A stretch of 64,000 nt of DNA from Acanthacorydalis orientalis (lineage: Eukaryota > Arthropoda > Insecta > Megaloptera > Corydalidae), in assembly GCA_034766995.1 (NCBI GenBank), contig CM068318.1, positions 2,682,501 to 2,746,500 on the forward strand, written 5' to 3'. How positions within the stretch are numbered: position 1 is the first letter of the stretch; each line of letters opens with the position of its first letter. Below are positions 36,266-47,962 of this stretch, one piece after another. The notes under the pieces were generated by a model. It was not told the origin of the DNA. It saw only the letters and a list, made by a program, of their open reading frames with translations, and did no database searches. The translations under genes and the position numbers were made by a program.

Positions 36266-36527
36266 TATATATATATATACGTTTGTGTATGTCTGTGTAC
36301 GTATGTATATAAATATTATTAAAAATTCATTCTTAATGAATATCACTGACATAAACACAAGTTTAGTAAATCAACACCTGGTATTCAATCAAACATTTTC
36401 AATGCCATGTTTTAAATTTAAGTTTATATGTACGTGCCTGTCTACTAAACTAATATTAACTAAAGTATGAATGGAATTTTTAAAATATTCACATCAACAT
36501 TTTATCTAAACAATTCAAAGAACGATT

Positions 36528-36564
36528 ATATATATATATACATATATTTAAATATGTATATATT

Positions 36565-36614
<50 letters not shown>
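36528..36614. repeat. (AT)n microsatellite, interrupted
   Basis: AT array with ACATATATTTAAATATGTAT interruptions. A smaller array follows at 36735-36757. Confidence 0.9.
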
Positions 36615-36619
<5 letters not shown>

Positions 36620-37079
36620 CAGAATATTATAAGAAATACATCTTTGTAACCTTTGATTCTGACATAAAATAGAATTGTACGCTCTGTATACCGAAAAATC
36701 ATCACAACCTAATATACATATACAAATAAATAAATATATATATATATATATATATAAGTATATATGTATAAATGTATATACATACAAATGAAAAAGCCGA
36801 ATGCTATCTTGAAAATTAATTTATTTCGTTTGAATCTGTTTTTAACATTAACAGTTGAGTGCAAATGTTGAAAGACCACACTCTACTTCTCTCATATATA
36901 TATATATATATATACAGATATAATTAAATTTTGTCAAACAGGTTTTTTTAATTAATCACCTCAAAATGGTGCTCTTTGTCAATGAATACACAGGCGTATG
37001 AAATGTGTTCATCCCATGCGGAATATAATTTGTACACACTTATCATCAATGAATATATTTCTTTGTTAACATAAGATAC

Positions 37080-37082
<3 letters not shown>

Positions 37083-37120
<38 letters not shown>
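37083..37120. repeat. (AT)n microsatellite
   Basis: AT array of about 38 bp. Confidence 0.9.
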
Positions 37121-37121
<1 letters not shown>

Positions 37122-37894
37122 CATATGTTATATGTACAAATATTTACATAAACTGATACAGAAACCGATAAAAATATGGAATATTTATTCGGCACACCCC
37201 ACGAGTCTATTTACCTTAATAGTCGTTGATATTTCTTCCCTCCGTACGAACACCGTATTACATACACATACTGTACAGAATTCCTAAATATATTGACAAT
37301 ATTTCTCACGCAACTAATAGGTATTTGTGATATACAACAACCGATTAAAAAAGGGAATGCAGACATTCTCCTGTGTATGATATTACGTTGCTTTAACAGC
37401 GTCCAAATAGTAATAATCGGCCATTCGAGATATATATGTGTGTGTGTGTGTGTGTTTGTATGTGAGCGTCAAAGAAACCTAGTGTCTGTGTCAGCTAATA
37501 CTTTTGGATTGGTTGTACAAGTGTTATAGATTGAAACAAAATAATCCTTCACCCATATATCATCGTTTATCAATTGAAAAAGTACACAGAAAGAAGAATG
37601 CTGATATATATATATATATATAAATTGTTCAATATAATACTGTTTAATAGACGTGTCACGTTTTTCATAAATTGTTGGAACAAATAGGAATTAATTTTTT
37701 TGTGTTAAGAGTCCGATTTTCATACTTATTAAAAATAGAATGAAAAATAACATGTGTCTTTTTTGAATCAGGAATCAGAGAACACTTTCTAGAATTTTTT
37801 TGAAAAAAAAAATAGAAACAATAATTAATATTTCAATCGCAGTTTGGAGCAGTGTAGGTTCTTTCGCTATGACAGATAAATTTTCATTTTTTAA

Positions 37895-38010
37895 CAGGGA
37901 TATTTCTGTATCTCAACCCTCTGAGAATGACTGAATCGCCATCGAAATTCACACAAGTGGTATTGAAAAAATGATCAGTTTTTTTTGCACTACACAGGTC
38001 ATAAAATAAT
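37895..38010 (+). repeat. F1 right-arm fragment
   Basis: GGGATATTTCTGTATCTCAA, CCCTCTGAGAATGACTGAAT, CGCCATCGAAATTCACACAA and GAAAAAATGATCAGTTTTTT follow the F1 centre-to-right order closely. Confidence 0.65.
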
Positions 38011-38039
38011 GTCGATCAAGAATCATCGATCGTCTTTAT

Positions 38040-38275
38040 TTCTTACTTACTTTGATGGAAATCGAATCATCTTTAAAGTACAGAAAAATAAAGTCTAGAA
38101 TTATCTGTACTTGGCCGCTCTTGAGATAATAGCATCGCCATAAATAATAATCGAAAACGGTCAATAATCATCGAATAAAAAACATTTTTGATTAGATAAA
38201 CTTTTCTATAGTTTGCAGATCGACGAATTGACAAAATAATACATTTATAAAAGTGATTTTATCCACAGTTCCATA
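38040..38275. repeat. F1 palindromic element
   Basis: The left half has GATGGAAATCGAATCATCTT and AAGTACAGAAAAATAAAG; the right half has GAGATAATAGCATCGCCATA, ATAATCGAAAACGGTCAATA, TAAAAGTGATTTTATCCACA. Part of the left arm is lost. Confidence 0.55.
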
Positions 38276-38329
38276 GCTTTATTGTGGATATTTCTCTTCT
38301 TGCAAACAACATTTTTTCCTAATTGAAAT

Positions 38330-38490
38330 TTCAAACACTGATCGTTTTGTTTATTCTTTATGTGGATTTTGATGTTAATTCTGTCATCTTCAAACAATGT
38401 TATCACATGCATGAGAAATTCTCATATTAATTAACAATCAATATTGATTATTTTAATCGGAATATTTTCTGTGTGGCATAAAAACTCAAA
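38330..38490. repeat. F1 family, shortened copy
   Basis: TGTGGATTTTGATGTTAATT, CTGTCATCTTCAAACAATG and TAACAATCAATATTGATTAT, with TCGGAATATTTTCTGTGTGG, form a reduced palindrome. Confidence 0.45.
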
Positions 38491-38837
38491 TGTATCCAGA
38501 TTAGTAAATTATTCACTTTCAATTAGAGTAAAGAACCAATTATATTAAAAATTATGAAGTTATTTTTTTAATAAACCCGAATGTTTGGTATAGGAATTGT
38601 TTATAAAGCTGAGTTCAAGAATTTATAATTGCAAAGATCTTTTTTATATCAGTAAATTAAATAATATATAATAATAAATCGTCAATTATCTAAATATGAA
38701 ATAAATGAATTCAAGAAAGGTCAGGTCGATTAAAATTCGAAGATATCTCTGAAAAAGTTACAGTTTCCAGGAAACTCAGATTCTAATACGTGGATTACCG
38801 TTTTTTTAGCCACTCTTTAAAATATCATCTGTCAAAA

Positions 38838-38945
38838 TTAATACAGTGCCTTTAAATTGAATCAATCATAACTCTGGTTTAAATTAAAATATTTTCTCAC
38901 GGTTTTATGATTTTGAAGCGTCAACTTGTGTCGATACAAAACTTT
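38838..38945 (+). repeat. F2 repeat, truncated copy
   Basis: AATTAATACAGTGCCTTTAA, ATTGAATCAATCATAACTCT and TTTCTCACGGTTTTATGATT match the first third of F2. The copy ends after GTCAACTTGTGTCG. Confidence 0.65.
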
Positions 38946-39229
38946 TTAATAATATGTATGTAATAGAAAATACACTCATCAAAAACTAGTAAATAAAAGT
39001 TAAGAACTTAATTTCAAGGGTGAAGAAAGAAGAATCGATATTATTTACTAAATATTAATACTAGAGAGAATTACACGAATCTTTTTCAAAAATTGAATTA
39101 TTGTATCAGTCGCAGAGACAATTCAATCTCTTTTTCATCTGACAACCTTCTATATTCAAAAAAGACACACATATCGACTTAAAAAAACACACACATTTCC
39201 ACAGATCTGAGACGAAACGAAGATCTGTT

Positions 39230-39600
39230 AAAAAAAAGTCTACCCACTCGATAGGCTGAGCAACACTGAGACTTTTTCGGGAATTTCAATCTGAGGATCG
39301 GTTCGAGTACACGTGTAAAAGAATAAAACTAATTATGAATTCCGCGCCTGTCACGTGCGTCGATACAGATGTATTCAATATTTGTTTTGTGTCGCACGAA
39401 AATCCTTGTATGACATTCGTTCGCAAATGACATTTCACTTTCGATACGAAAGCATCGAAATGTCATCGCAGGATTCACGTCAGACGTTGAAAAATGCATC
39501 AGCATCGACTTGAAATAAAACCATTCGATGCGAGACGCACGGATGGTTTTATATATTTTTTTCCAAAAAAAGGACAAAAAAATCGCTTTATTATTAATCA
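39230..39600. other. CpG-richer island, function unknown
   Basis: Raised CG content compared with flanks (CGCGCCTGTCACGTGCGTCG, GATGCGAGACGCACGG). A 90-codon minus-strand frame crosses it but has no recognisable motif, so it is not called as a gene. Confidence 0.2.
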
Positions 39601-40164
39601 TACGGAAACGAGAAGGTATCAGTTCGATTTATATAAAAGGAATCTTTCAAAAGTTGCTTTGGTGTAAAAAATTATTGAATTTGAATAATTTTTAGAAATT
39701 ATTTTAAATTTATTCATAACAATTGTCTACTTAAGGCAATAAATTTAATTTCAGGCGGTTGAAAAGGGAATAAAAGATTTATTTTGTACTGAACCACTCT
39801 TCAACACATCCTTGAAGGGTTTTATTGATAAAGACAGTGGATTCAACATACAGGAACACAATTTATTCGAAGCACACGCCTCTAAGAAAAATTAAACATT
39901 CATCGAGTCCCTCTTTAAAAATATCTAATTTAAATTTAAGCGCATACATAACATGGATTCTTTTTTCAATAAAAAGAAGAAAATGTTTTCAGGCTCCAAT
40001 TATGCAGAACAAACAATAAACGATTTAAATATACAAGCGGATCTTACAACTTTTTTTCTTATCTCCAGATTTTTCAGTTCGATTTTTTTCAATCATTTCT
40101 GTTAAGCTGTCAATTTTTAAAAACAACGACACAATAAAGGTAATTATTAGATAGTAAAACACAA

Positions 40165-40524
40165 ACAGTCGTCGAAAGAAGAATGCTGAGAAGGATATTT
40201 AATCAGTGAATAATGGAGAATACGGTACAACTTCGAATTATATAAAGTCTACAAGGAACCAAAACTATCTTCGAACCAAAAAAATGTTCTGTCTGCACTA
40301 AGCAGATACAAGACTCGAGAGTGACAAAAAGCGTCTTGGATGGACAACCAGACGGAAGAAGACTTGTGCGCTCAGATAGATAGACAATGCAGAGAATGAT
40401 GTAGTGGAATTGTTGCGAGTAAGGAGGTGGTGAAGAACCTCCAGGGAAAAGGAATTCTGGAGGCAGAAAATTGAAGAGGCCAAGGCTCGATTTGAGCTGT
40501 AGTACCATCGAAGAAGAAGAAAAC
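40165..40524 (+). mobile_element. LINE ORF2 C-terminal remnant with (GAA)n tail
   Basis: It opens with TVVERRMLRRIFNQ-stop, matching the LRRIFGP region near the end of many LINE ORF2 proteins. It then shifts frame through NGEY, KEPKL-like and KSVLDGQPDGRRLVRS, the pattern PKxVLDGQPxGRRxxGRP of that domain. It ends in a region equivalent to RFGL-stop (CTCGATTTGAGCTGTAG), followed by CCATCGAAGAAGAAG. Frameshifts and stops are frequent. The same 3' tail, isolated, appears at 42524. No endonuclease or RT core is present. Confidence 0.75.
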
Positions 40525-40559
40525 ACAAACAGAGAATAAACATTTGTTAATAATTGAAT

Positions 40560-41370
40560 TAAAAAAGATAGTTCTTTGTTGAAAGCAAATATTACAACAG
40601 GAAGAGACTATAATGAAAAAGAATTAAGGATTATATTTAATTTTAAACGCAGAGTCATTCTTTCTATAAAAAGAAGAAGTTATTCTTCAAGTTCTAAAGT
40701 TATTCAAAGAAAAATATTTAAATAATCAAAAAGGTACAGAGATAGTGTTTAAATACTGATAATTTTTTTTTTTAATTAAAATCAACAATGTTTATGATTT
40801 CCTTTAATCACCGACAAATACAAAATTAATTAAAATTCTGATAAAAATTATATTTTTCAGTAATGAAAATTGAATTTTAATTTATAAATTATTTATCATG
40901 TTATCTTATCTACTCGAACGTATACGCTTCTTCAGCCAAATATATATTCTAAGAAGAGAAATCTATGCAACAGCGATACAAAATATGATGCAATTCGTAG
41001 CTGACAGCGCAGTTAAAAACATCTTTACTCTAAGAATTAATAACTTGTTCAAGGATTAGATTAAAAATGTTAAAAAACTGGATGGTTTTATTAAAAATCA
41101 TAATAATTTCTATTAAACCACTAATACACTTGATTATTCAGCAACGATTCGATATTTGAACATTCAACTTGACCACGAAAACACTTATAACAATCCACAA
41201 TCTTTTTTTACCCTCCGGACCGTTTCAGAAACCCCTTTAAAAGACTCTTAACTAAACATTGAAATAAAAATCAAATCTATTTTTATACACACACGGTGTG
41301 TCTGTGTGTATGTAATCATAGCACAACTTTTACGAGCGTGTTTTAATATCATAAAATGTGTTTTTTTTCT
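40560..41370. other. Non-coding stretch, nothing assigned
   Basis: AT-rich sequence with no recognised repeat or domain-bearing frame. Confidence 0.35.
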
Positions 41371-41379
41371 GCTTACCAC

Positions 41380-41620
41380 ATCGATTATATGATGAAGTGA
41401 TAATCCAAAAACAACGGTGAGTGGCAGCGAGGAATTTTCAGCAGGTCGCACGGATGGATCATAGCGATTCATTAAGTGCTGCGTAAGACGATACTCGTGA
41501 TCGTCGCCGTTACATAATGTGAAAACTGTAAAGAGAAAAGAAAATATGACAGATTAGAAGATGTGTCGCCGGTCTCGGAGCGAGAAGTCTCACTCGAATT
41601 ATGTAAAGAGAAAAAATTGA
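41380..41620. other. CpG-richer island with splice-like site
   Basis: A short CG-enriched block with CAACG-GTGAGT at about 41412 on the plus strand, a good donor match. No partner acceptor or domain is seen. Listed as a possible untranslated exon only. Confidence 0.2.
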
Positions 41621-42197
41621 AATCGACATGTTTGACGGTTTTAAAAAAAATACTTGTCAGTTTAGATACGATGTACAGAGTGTTAATAAATGGAATGAAA
41701 TGCGATGTCGATTCCTGTATTGGAAAAGTATTTTTTTTTAAATATATTTTAATGTTGAAAAAAGTCCACTTAAATTTTACAAATGAACGAGCATAGATAT
41801 ACAGAATACAGATGATAAAATGATACAATCAATTAATGTTTAGCGGTTAAAACTGCAAGATCTTAAGTTATTAAATTTTAAGTTAGTAGAAGATCTTAGG
41901 TCATTAGATCTCAAGTCATTTCTGGCGGCAAGATCTTAAGTTATTATAAGTTTGCTCTATGTTTTTTTCAAATTCAAATTCGAAATCACCAGGTACATTT
42001 GTACAAAAATAATTTAGACTTAATATGATAAAGTTTTTTCTTTTCAAATTTATTCTTTTGCTCAGTTCTATCATACTTTGAATTACAAGATTTTTTTGTA
42101 CACTTGTGTACATTTTCAAAAAAAATATGTATCATAATTTAAAGATACAAGAAACTTTATAATATTTAAATCAGAAAAAAATTATGTACACAACTTT

Positions 42198-42204
<7 letters not shown>

Positions 42205-42236
<32 letters not shown>
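42205..42236. repeat. (AT)n microsatellite
   Basis: AT array of about 32 bp. Confidence 0.9.
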
Positions 42237-42237
<1 letters not shown>

Positions 42238-42419
42238 CAAATGTAGAATTACTTGTAAGACTAATACATTTAATGTGTGTTTTTTCGTTTACTATAATAA
42301 TTGTAAATGCATCTGCACCACAAAGTACCACAAACACAGTGCCGGAGATCCTTAAAAGAAATAAAAATTTTATTTTTTACTGACTTCACTTTTAAATCTA
42401 TAACTATATCTCTATAAGA

Positions 42420-42640
42420 CTAACTATTATCGATTATTTGGATTATCGAGAGCTTGACTACTAAAATACTGGATTTTTCAACTACAAATGTCTGAGTTAT
42501 CAAATACGGAAATTACTAATTACTCGATTTGAGCTGTAGCGCCATCGAAGAAGAAGATATAACCGAAATTTATCATTATTTAAGTCCGAATTATCAAATG
42601 ATTTAATTATCGAATACTTGGATTACTTGTAAAAAAGACT
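42420..42640. repeat. Degenerate ATTATCGAAT-type repeat with embedded LINE tail
   Basis: Loose repeats of the type TTATCGATTATTTGGATTAT, GAGTTATCAAATACGG, AATTATCGAATACTTGGATT at roughly 12-24-bp spacing. A LINE 3' tail (CTCGATTTGAGCTGTAGCGC ... GAAGAAGAAG) sits at 42524-42560 inside it. Related low-complexity blocks occur at 61140-61510 and, inverted, at 62690-62910. Confidence 0.55.
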
Positions 42641-42719
42641 GCCGAAAAAAAATGTTTCAATAATTGTACATCTCCGATATTTCAAGCAGATTGCTGATAA
42701 TGAAAGGAATTATATCATT

Positions 42720-42920
42720 GGTTTGTGAAAAAATTGACTGATTTTCTCATAAAATAATTCTTTTATCATTTCACAAACCATTACTGATCATTTTCGATTA
42801 TTTCTAATGAGAATTTCGGTGAAGACGTTTGATTTAATTAATATATTTTCATTTGATTTAATGGACATTCTTGACCAGAAAATATTCTTTCTGGAGTTCC
42901 AATAATGAAACAAAATTTAT
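42720..42920. repeat. F1 family, degenerate copy
   Basis: TTATCATTTCACAAACCATT, ACTGATCATTTTCGATTATT, TCTAATGAGAATTTCGGTGA and TTGACCAGAAAATATTCTTT follow the F1 layout with many changes. Confidence 0.45.
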
Positions 42921-43420
42921 CCCCAGTGTTAGAACTTTATTGCGATTGAATTTTATCTTTCTAATTTTTGAAAAAAATATTTGAATTTATTATTAAATTA
43001 TAGAATGTCCTGATCGATAATTATACACAAGACAACATCACTTATAAAGTATACATAGTGTTCTGAAAGTCAGTACAATGGCACTAATATTTTTCCTACT
43101 CGCTTCGTTTCGAAAATTCCATCCTAATTTATATACAGCCGACTAAACAACTCAATTCTTCCACATCCTACGAACTAATCATTTCAGTACGTTCGTCCGC
43201 TATCTCTTTAATCTCTTTAATTGCACCGAGCACACCTTTCGAATCCGTGCACGTCGGTGATATTTTTTCACGTGGACTTACACAATACAATACAAAGTAA
43301 TTTTGATTATGTCGTTCGTTTCGGCCTACACGCCAAGAAGAAAAAGTATACAAAGGTCCTCTTTTATCACGGAATTGTATTTGCGTTCATTTTGTTTAAA
43401 GGAAAACACACACAATAGAA

Positions 43421-43495
43421 TATATATATATATATATATATATATTTGTACCTGTAGCATTTCTTCATGGAGACGTTCGCTGTATTCAAGATATA

Positions 43496-43532
<37 letters not shown>
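43421..43532. repeat. Two (AT)n microsatellites
   Basis: AT arrays at 43421-43446 and, after a 60-bp unique spacer, at 43497-43532 with GTGTGTGTATAT. Confidence 0.9.
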
Positions 43533-43537
<5 letters not shown>

Positions 43538-43760
43538 GACGCAGACACGAGGAATGATCATAACGCGTTATACGAAGAGTACACATTGTTAATATTAATA
43601 TTTCTTATTTTTGTTCGACGGGTCGCAATGTCGCGATGAATTTACAAAATTGTAATTTGAATTTTAAGATCTGTCGTTCTGTATCGCACGGTTTAAAAAT
43701 CGTTTACTCAGTTGTTCAGTACAATAGCATACAAATTCAATATCTATTATGTTTTCCCGA

Positions 43761-43766
<6 letters not shown>

Positions 43767-43815
<49 letters not shown>
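43767..43815. repeat. (AT)n-(GA)n compound microsatellite
   Basis: AT array followed by about 12 GA units, ending at AATGGGTCATCCCATAAATA, a possible transposon end. Confidence 0.9.
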
Positions 43816-43816
<1 letters not shown>

Positions 43817-44442
43817 ATGGGTCATCCCATAAATAACGCAGTGTTTTCATATAGATAAAAATGGATGATGTAATACTTTACAATTATTGCAATAATGTTT
43901 GCTGCTCAATTATATGTAACGTTTTATCAATCTTATTGTGGAAGATTAACAGTGAACACGAAAAATTTACAAGTAAAAATATTAGTTATCAACAAAAACT
44001 TGCCAACCCACTAGCTAGGCGTATAAAAAAATATATAAACCTACTGATGATGTGTGATTCTTCATACCTGACACCGTAACATTTCTATCATTTTTTCTAC
44101 AGAAACCGAGCAGTTCAACATGCGTGCATTTATGTAGATGTTTTATTTCTAAACAGTCGCATAAAATCCTCCGGAGATTGTTGTATAAATGAAAAACTCA
44201 ACGCATTCGATTAAACATTGAAGCCTGAACAGAACGTAGCAATGCGCCGAGAAACTTTTACGAATGCCGGGACAGAAGAGATATTGCAACAATTTGTCGT
44301 ATGGGGCCTAGTGTTTTCCATATCATTTACACAATACTCGTGTGATGAATAGTGTATTTAAATCAAACGTTACTTCATTTCTGTTCCGAATTTCCTTTAT
44401 TCACAATCCACACGAACGAACGATCTTTCATTTTACTCTTAA

Positions 44443-44552
44443 CCCCTTAAGCGTTTATGTCGAGTGTGCTCGTCATGAAAAGATGGCATTTTTTTGGTTT
44501 AATGTCGAGTATACTCGTCATGTAGAAAAAATTCGCTTTTGTTATTTATAGG

Positions 44553-44619
<67 letters not shown>

Positions 44620-45436
44620 GCACATTTTAGAATATTTCTAAGCAGTTTTCTCTTTGTTTCATGAATCTTAAGTCTTCTATCTACAGAAGGGAAAATAGGG
44701 TGTAAAAGAAAAACTTGTGAAGTGAATAATGTTTTTATTTATCCTCCCCGATGTGTTTTACTGATAGCGATGAAAATATATCTTTACATTTAAGTAAACG
44801 GAAAAGAGCGATAACACCTGTAATGTTTTGTGATGGAAATAGTGATGAGGTTGAAGAAGATAATGAAGGTGCGGTTTTACATAAAAGGACACAGAAAAGA
44901 ATATCAGTAATTTCAACGTCTTCTGATGAAAGTAGTGATAAGGATGAAGAATGTAATGAACCCGATAAAGAAAATAAAAATTCAAATGTATAATGGAATA
45001 TTAGAGGTGGAGAGCGAGTACCATTTAAATTTACTGCTCATCCTGGCCCAAATTTCATTATTCCCCAATCGTCAAAAACCAAACGTGTGTTCTATATTCA
45101 TAAATTTTTAGATTATGACTTACTAAACATAATAGTGAAGCCAACTAATTTATATGCTGGGCAATATTTGGAAAGTCGCCTGAATTTGAAACAATATTCA
45201 AGATTAAAAAAATGGATACCAACAAACAGTAATGAAATATGTTTTGTGAATTACTTACCAATAAAATTAACAATTTTTCAAAGAAACAACCGGAAAAAAG
45301 TATCATTTTGTTATAATTTAACTCAATCTTACAGCAAGTGCATTCACTGTATTCTAGTCGAGTATACTCGTCATCGCCTAGAAATAATTAAGCACACCAG
45401 TGCACATTCTCAAAATGAATCAAAACGCATAAGGGG
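44443..45436 (+). mobile_element. Internally deleted piggyBac-like element (994 bp)
   Basis: TTAA at 44439-44442 and 45437-45440 flank ends CCCCTTAAGCGTTTATG and (reverse complement) CCCCTTATGCGTTTTG, with one mismatch in the first 15 bases. The subterminal 9-mer (A/G)CTCGTCAT occurs at 44468-44476, 44513-44521 and 45366-45374, the last two within the palindrome CGAGTATACTCG. An (AT)n array (44552-44609) lies between the 5' end and the transposase frame. The catalytic core is deleted, as full-length relatives are about 2.4 kb. Confidence 0.88.
44751..45371 (+). pseudogene. piggyBac-like transposase N-terminal remnant
   Basis: The start ATG at 44751 opens an acidic, serine-rich N-terminal region (SDENISLHLSKRKR, then DEVEEDNEGA and STSSDESSDKDEE), usual for piggyBac transposases. 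One in-frame TAA (44991-44993) interrupts it. The same frame then continues into GERVPFKFTAHPGPNFII, LDYDLLNIIVKPTNLYAGQY and SRLKKWIPTNSNEI, the conserved DDE_Tnp_1_7-type N-terminal block with the ETNxYAxQ-like and WxPT motifs. After about residue 190 the family match stops at a deletion junction. No catalytic Asp is present. Confidence 0.85.
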
Positions 45437-45529
45437 TTAACGACGATCTGTTGCTTTATATGCTTCGACAGACGGGCACCAAATGCGTTTGTTCATTGAA
45501 CGAACATTTCAAAAATGATTTGATAACGG

Positions 45530-46730
45530 TTAATAAACATTCGTATTCGACCACTTAAAACAATCGGACCGGCTTTCAGATATTTCGACATTCATTCTCG
45601 AGAGGTCGATATTAATTTTACTCAATACTCGCATCGATTGCACACTCGACTCGACGGATTCTCCTGTACGTTCTAAGACGTCCTTACAGAATAAGAATCT
45701 CAAACGGACCCAGAAACAATTCTCGTTGAAGGGACAGAATCGTGATTCCGCTGATATCTTCATTTGAATTTTACACGCATTTCGTTTACAAAAAAAATTA
45801 TCTGAAATATTCATAACCGTGCTCTTTATTTACTGCTTTAAGATAAATAATACTGTTTTGCGAGCATCGCTATATATTGTTATGTAAATAGCTGTCGAGC
45901 GTTTTTATATTCGTGTGAAGCTTCGCATAAATGCCTTTCAACTATTATATTTATTCGTGCGAATTAAAAATTACATTAAATATTTGATTTTGTTTTTAGA
46001 ATGGACACTGATGTACCTACAGACTAGACGAGCAAAAACATATTCATATTTCAAGTTTTTGTTTCATGAATAAAGTATCTGTTTAAATGAAATTGTATTA
46101 GATACATTTATTTACTTTTTCTATCCTTGAAGAGCCATTCATTCGACGATATTCTTTTGGAGATCAAAAAAAGTACTTGTCTTTAATGGAAATAAATATA
46201 TATATATACATGTATGAGATTTATTAAAAAAAAATTAGATTAATTATGAGACATGAAATACAGATTTGAATTACAAGAAAAGTTTTCTATACAATTTTTT
46301 CCTAGCTTATATGAAATCAACTAAATATCTAACCATACTTTTCAGCATAATTGTAACTCATATTAAATCATTTGTTCAATTGATGGATCGACTCGAAAAT
46401 TCCATCATGTTAAAACCTTCTGCAAGATAGAAAAACAATAATAAAACGAGATGGAAGCTGGATAACAATTTATTTAATATCAACCGACAACGCGTGCCTC
46501 TCTCTGTTTTTAACACAAATCATCAAAAAAATAAATAAACGAATTAAATCTGATAACAGATAAGAATATTTCGAAGAGAGAACAAAAAGTACGCACTGAT
46601 GTCAATCCGACATTTCTGGCTGAGCCTGTGAACTAAATGAAAGCGAGAATCGATATTATTGAATAAATTACTATACACCGGTGCATACAGAAGGGGTGGA
46701 TCGCTTTCAAACTCGATAAATACGTATTAA
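45530..46730. other. Gene-free stretch
   Basis: A mildly CpG-enriched segment at 45540-45760 and then AT-rich DNA. The 35-bp motif GATCAAAAAAAGTACTTGTC near 46165 recurs at 47248, probably an old repeat. Nothing else is assigned. Confidence 0.35.
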
Positions 46731-47143
46731 TAATGGAGGAATTTCAGTATTACCGTCACTTCGCAAGCGTACATAAGCCTCCTTTTGTCATTGCTATCAT
46801 GTGTTGAATATGTAATCACTCCGTGTATTTATTTACATACACTTCGACTTAATTTTGAAGAGACCATAAAGCAAATGACATTTCTTGTTAGTGTGACAGT
46901 GTTTCCTGATCTTTTTTCATCTCGGAGCGTTGTATCATCAACGGTAAATAGATGCGCGACGTCGCAAAATCCATTAAGAATGAAGGAATGTATGAAAGTT
47001 TTTTTTAAAAAAAAAAGAATTAATATTTAATAAATCAGTTACACGCTTTTCTTAGTTCTGTTTATAATTCGTTGAATTTTTCAATACTCTTCATCGAAAG
47101 TATGGAGTTGCATGAGACTTTTAGGAAAGTATTAAAATTTTAT

Positions 47144-47147
<4 letters not shown>

Positions 47148-47209
<62 letters not shown>
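47148..47209. repeat. (AT)n microsatellite
   Basis: Uninterrupted AT array. Confidence 0.95.
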
Positions 47210-47210
<1 letters not shown>

Positions 47211-47324
47211 CTATCTAGGAAAATCATTTATTTAACAATTTTTATTGAAGATCAAAAAAAGTACTTGTCATTAAAAAAAATACAAAAGATTTATCAGAAA
47301 GTAATGAGATAATAAAAATTCAAT

Positions 47325-47700
47325 AAAAATTTTGATCAGAAACTCTTCGTAGGTTGTGTGGAAAAAGACACATTATTTTGTGAAACATTATTATTTAGAT
47401 AAAATATGACGTTCTTTAGATTTAATAATTGAATCGTTTTTTTTAAAAAAAAAAATCATTCGTATTTACCAACATCTTCTGTGAACTCCAAGAACTTTTA
47501 CCCAATCTGTAGGTTAAAAACAGTGATGTCAGTGAGAGAATGTCAGTGTGACCGTCAGAGTGTCTGTTTTTTACTATTAGTTAGTCTTCAGGTAGATATT
47601 AAGTGTTAAACAACAATCAAAATGATCAATAATTGAACATTTTTGATCTGAAACTTTTTTTTACAATTTGTGTGGAAACAGAAAATTGTGAAATACGTTT
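47325..47700 (+). repeat. F1 family, two right-arm fragments
   Basis: At 47325-47400: ATTTTGATCAGAAACTCTTC and GTAGGTTGTGTGGAAAAAGA. At 47605-47700: AACAACAATCAAAATGATCA, ATAATTGAACATTTTTGATC and ACAATTTGTGTGGAAACAGA. Confidence 0.5.
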
Positions 47701-47813
47701 TTTCTTTTAATTAAAAATAAGCCGATAATGATGATAAACTGAAAGTGAAATGTCGCGAATATGAATTCAAAACTTGATAGGTTTAATGATCAAATATCTT
47801 TTTAACCTATTTA

Positions 47814-47962
47814 GATTTGATGCGATTGCCTGCGACCTCCTTGACTTTTTACACGACCGACAGTTTAAGAAAGACTATGTTAGAGTACTGATCGACGAGT
47901 CCGCATCCGACTTCATGACACATGTTATGTTTCATCGTACAAGAAACCGTCTATTTTCATAG
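47814..47962 (+). CDS. Candidate terminal exon, unknown protein
   Basis: TTTTTAACCTATTTAG at 47798-47813 resembles a splice acceptor. The frame after it reads FDAIACDLLDFLHDRQFKKD, YVRVLIDESASDFMTH and ends at a TAG at 47960-47962. Base composition is more balanced than the flanks and residue content looks protein-like, with no simple repeats. No family is recognised and no upstream exon was found in the window. It could equally be a chance frame or an old transposon piece. Confidence 0.25.

Noticed and set aside
43168..43353. Minus-strand frame with a helical-looking C-terminus (KGVLGAIKEIKEIADERTEM)
   Set aside because: Only about 25 residues look protein-like, and no splice site or homologue could be named.
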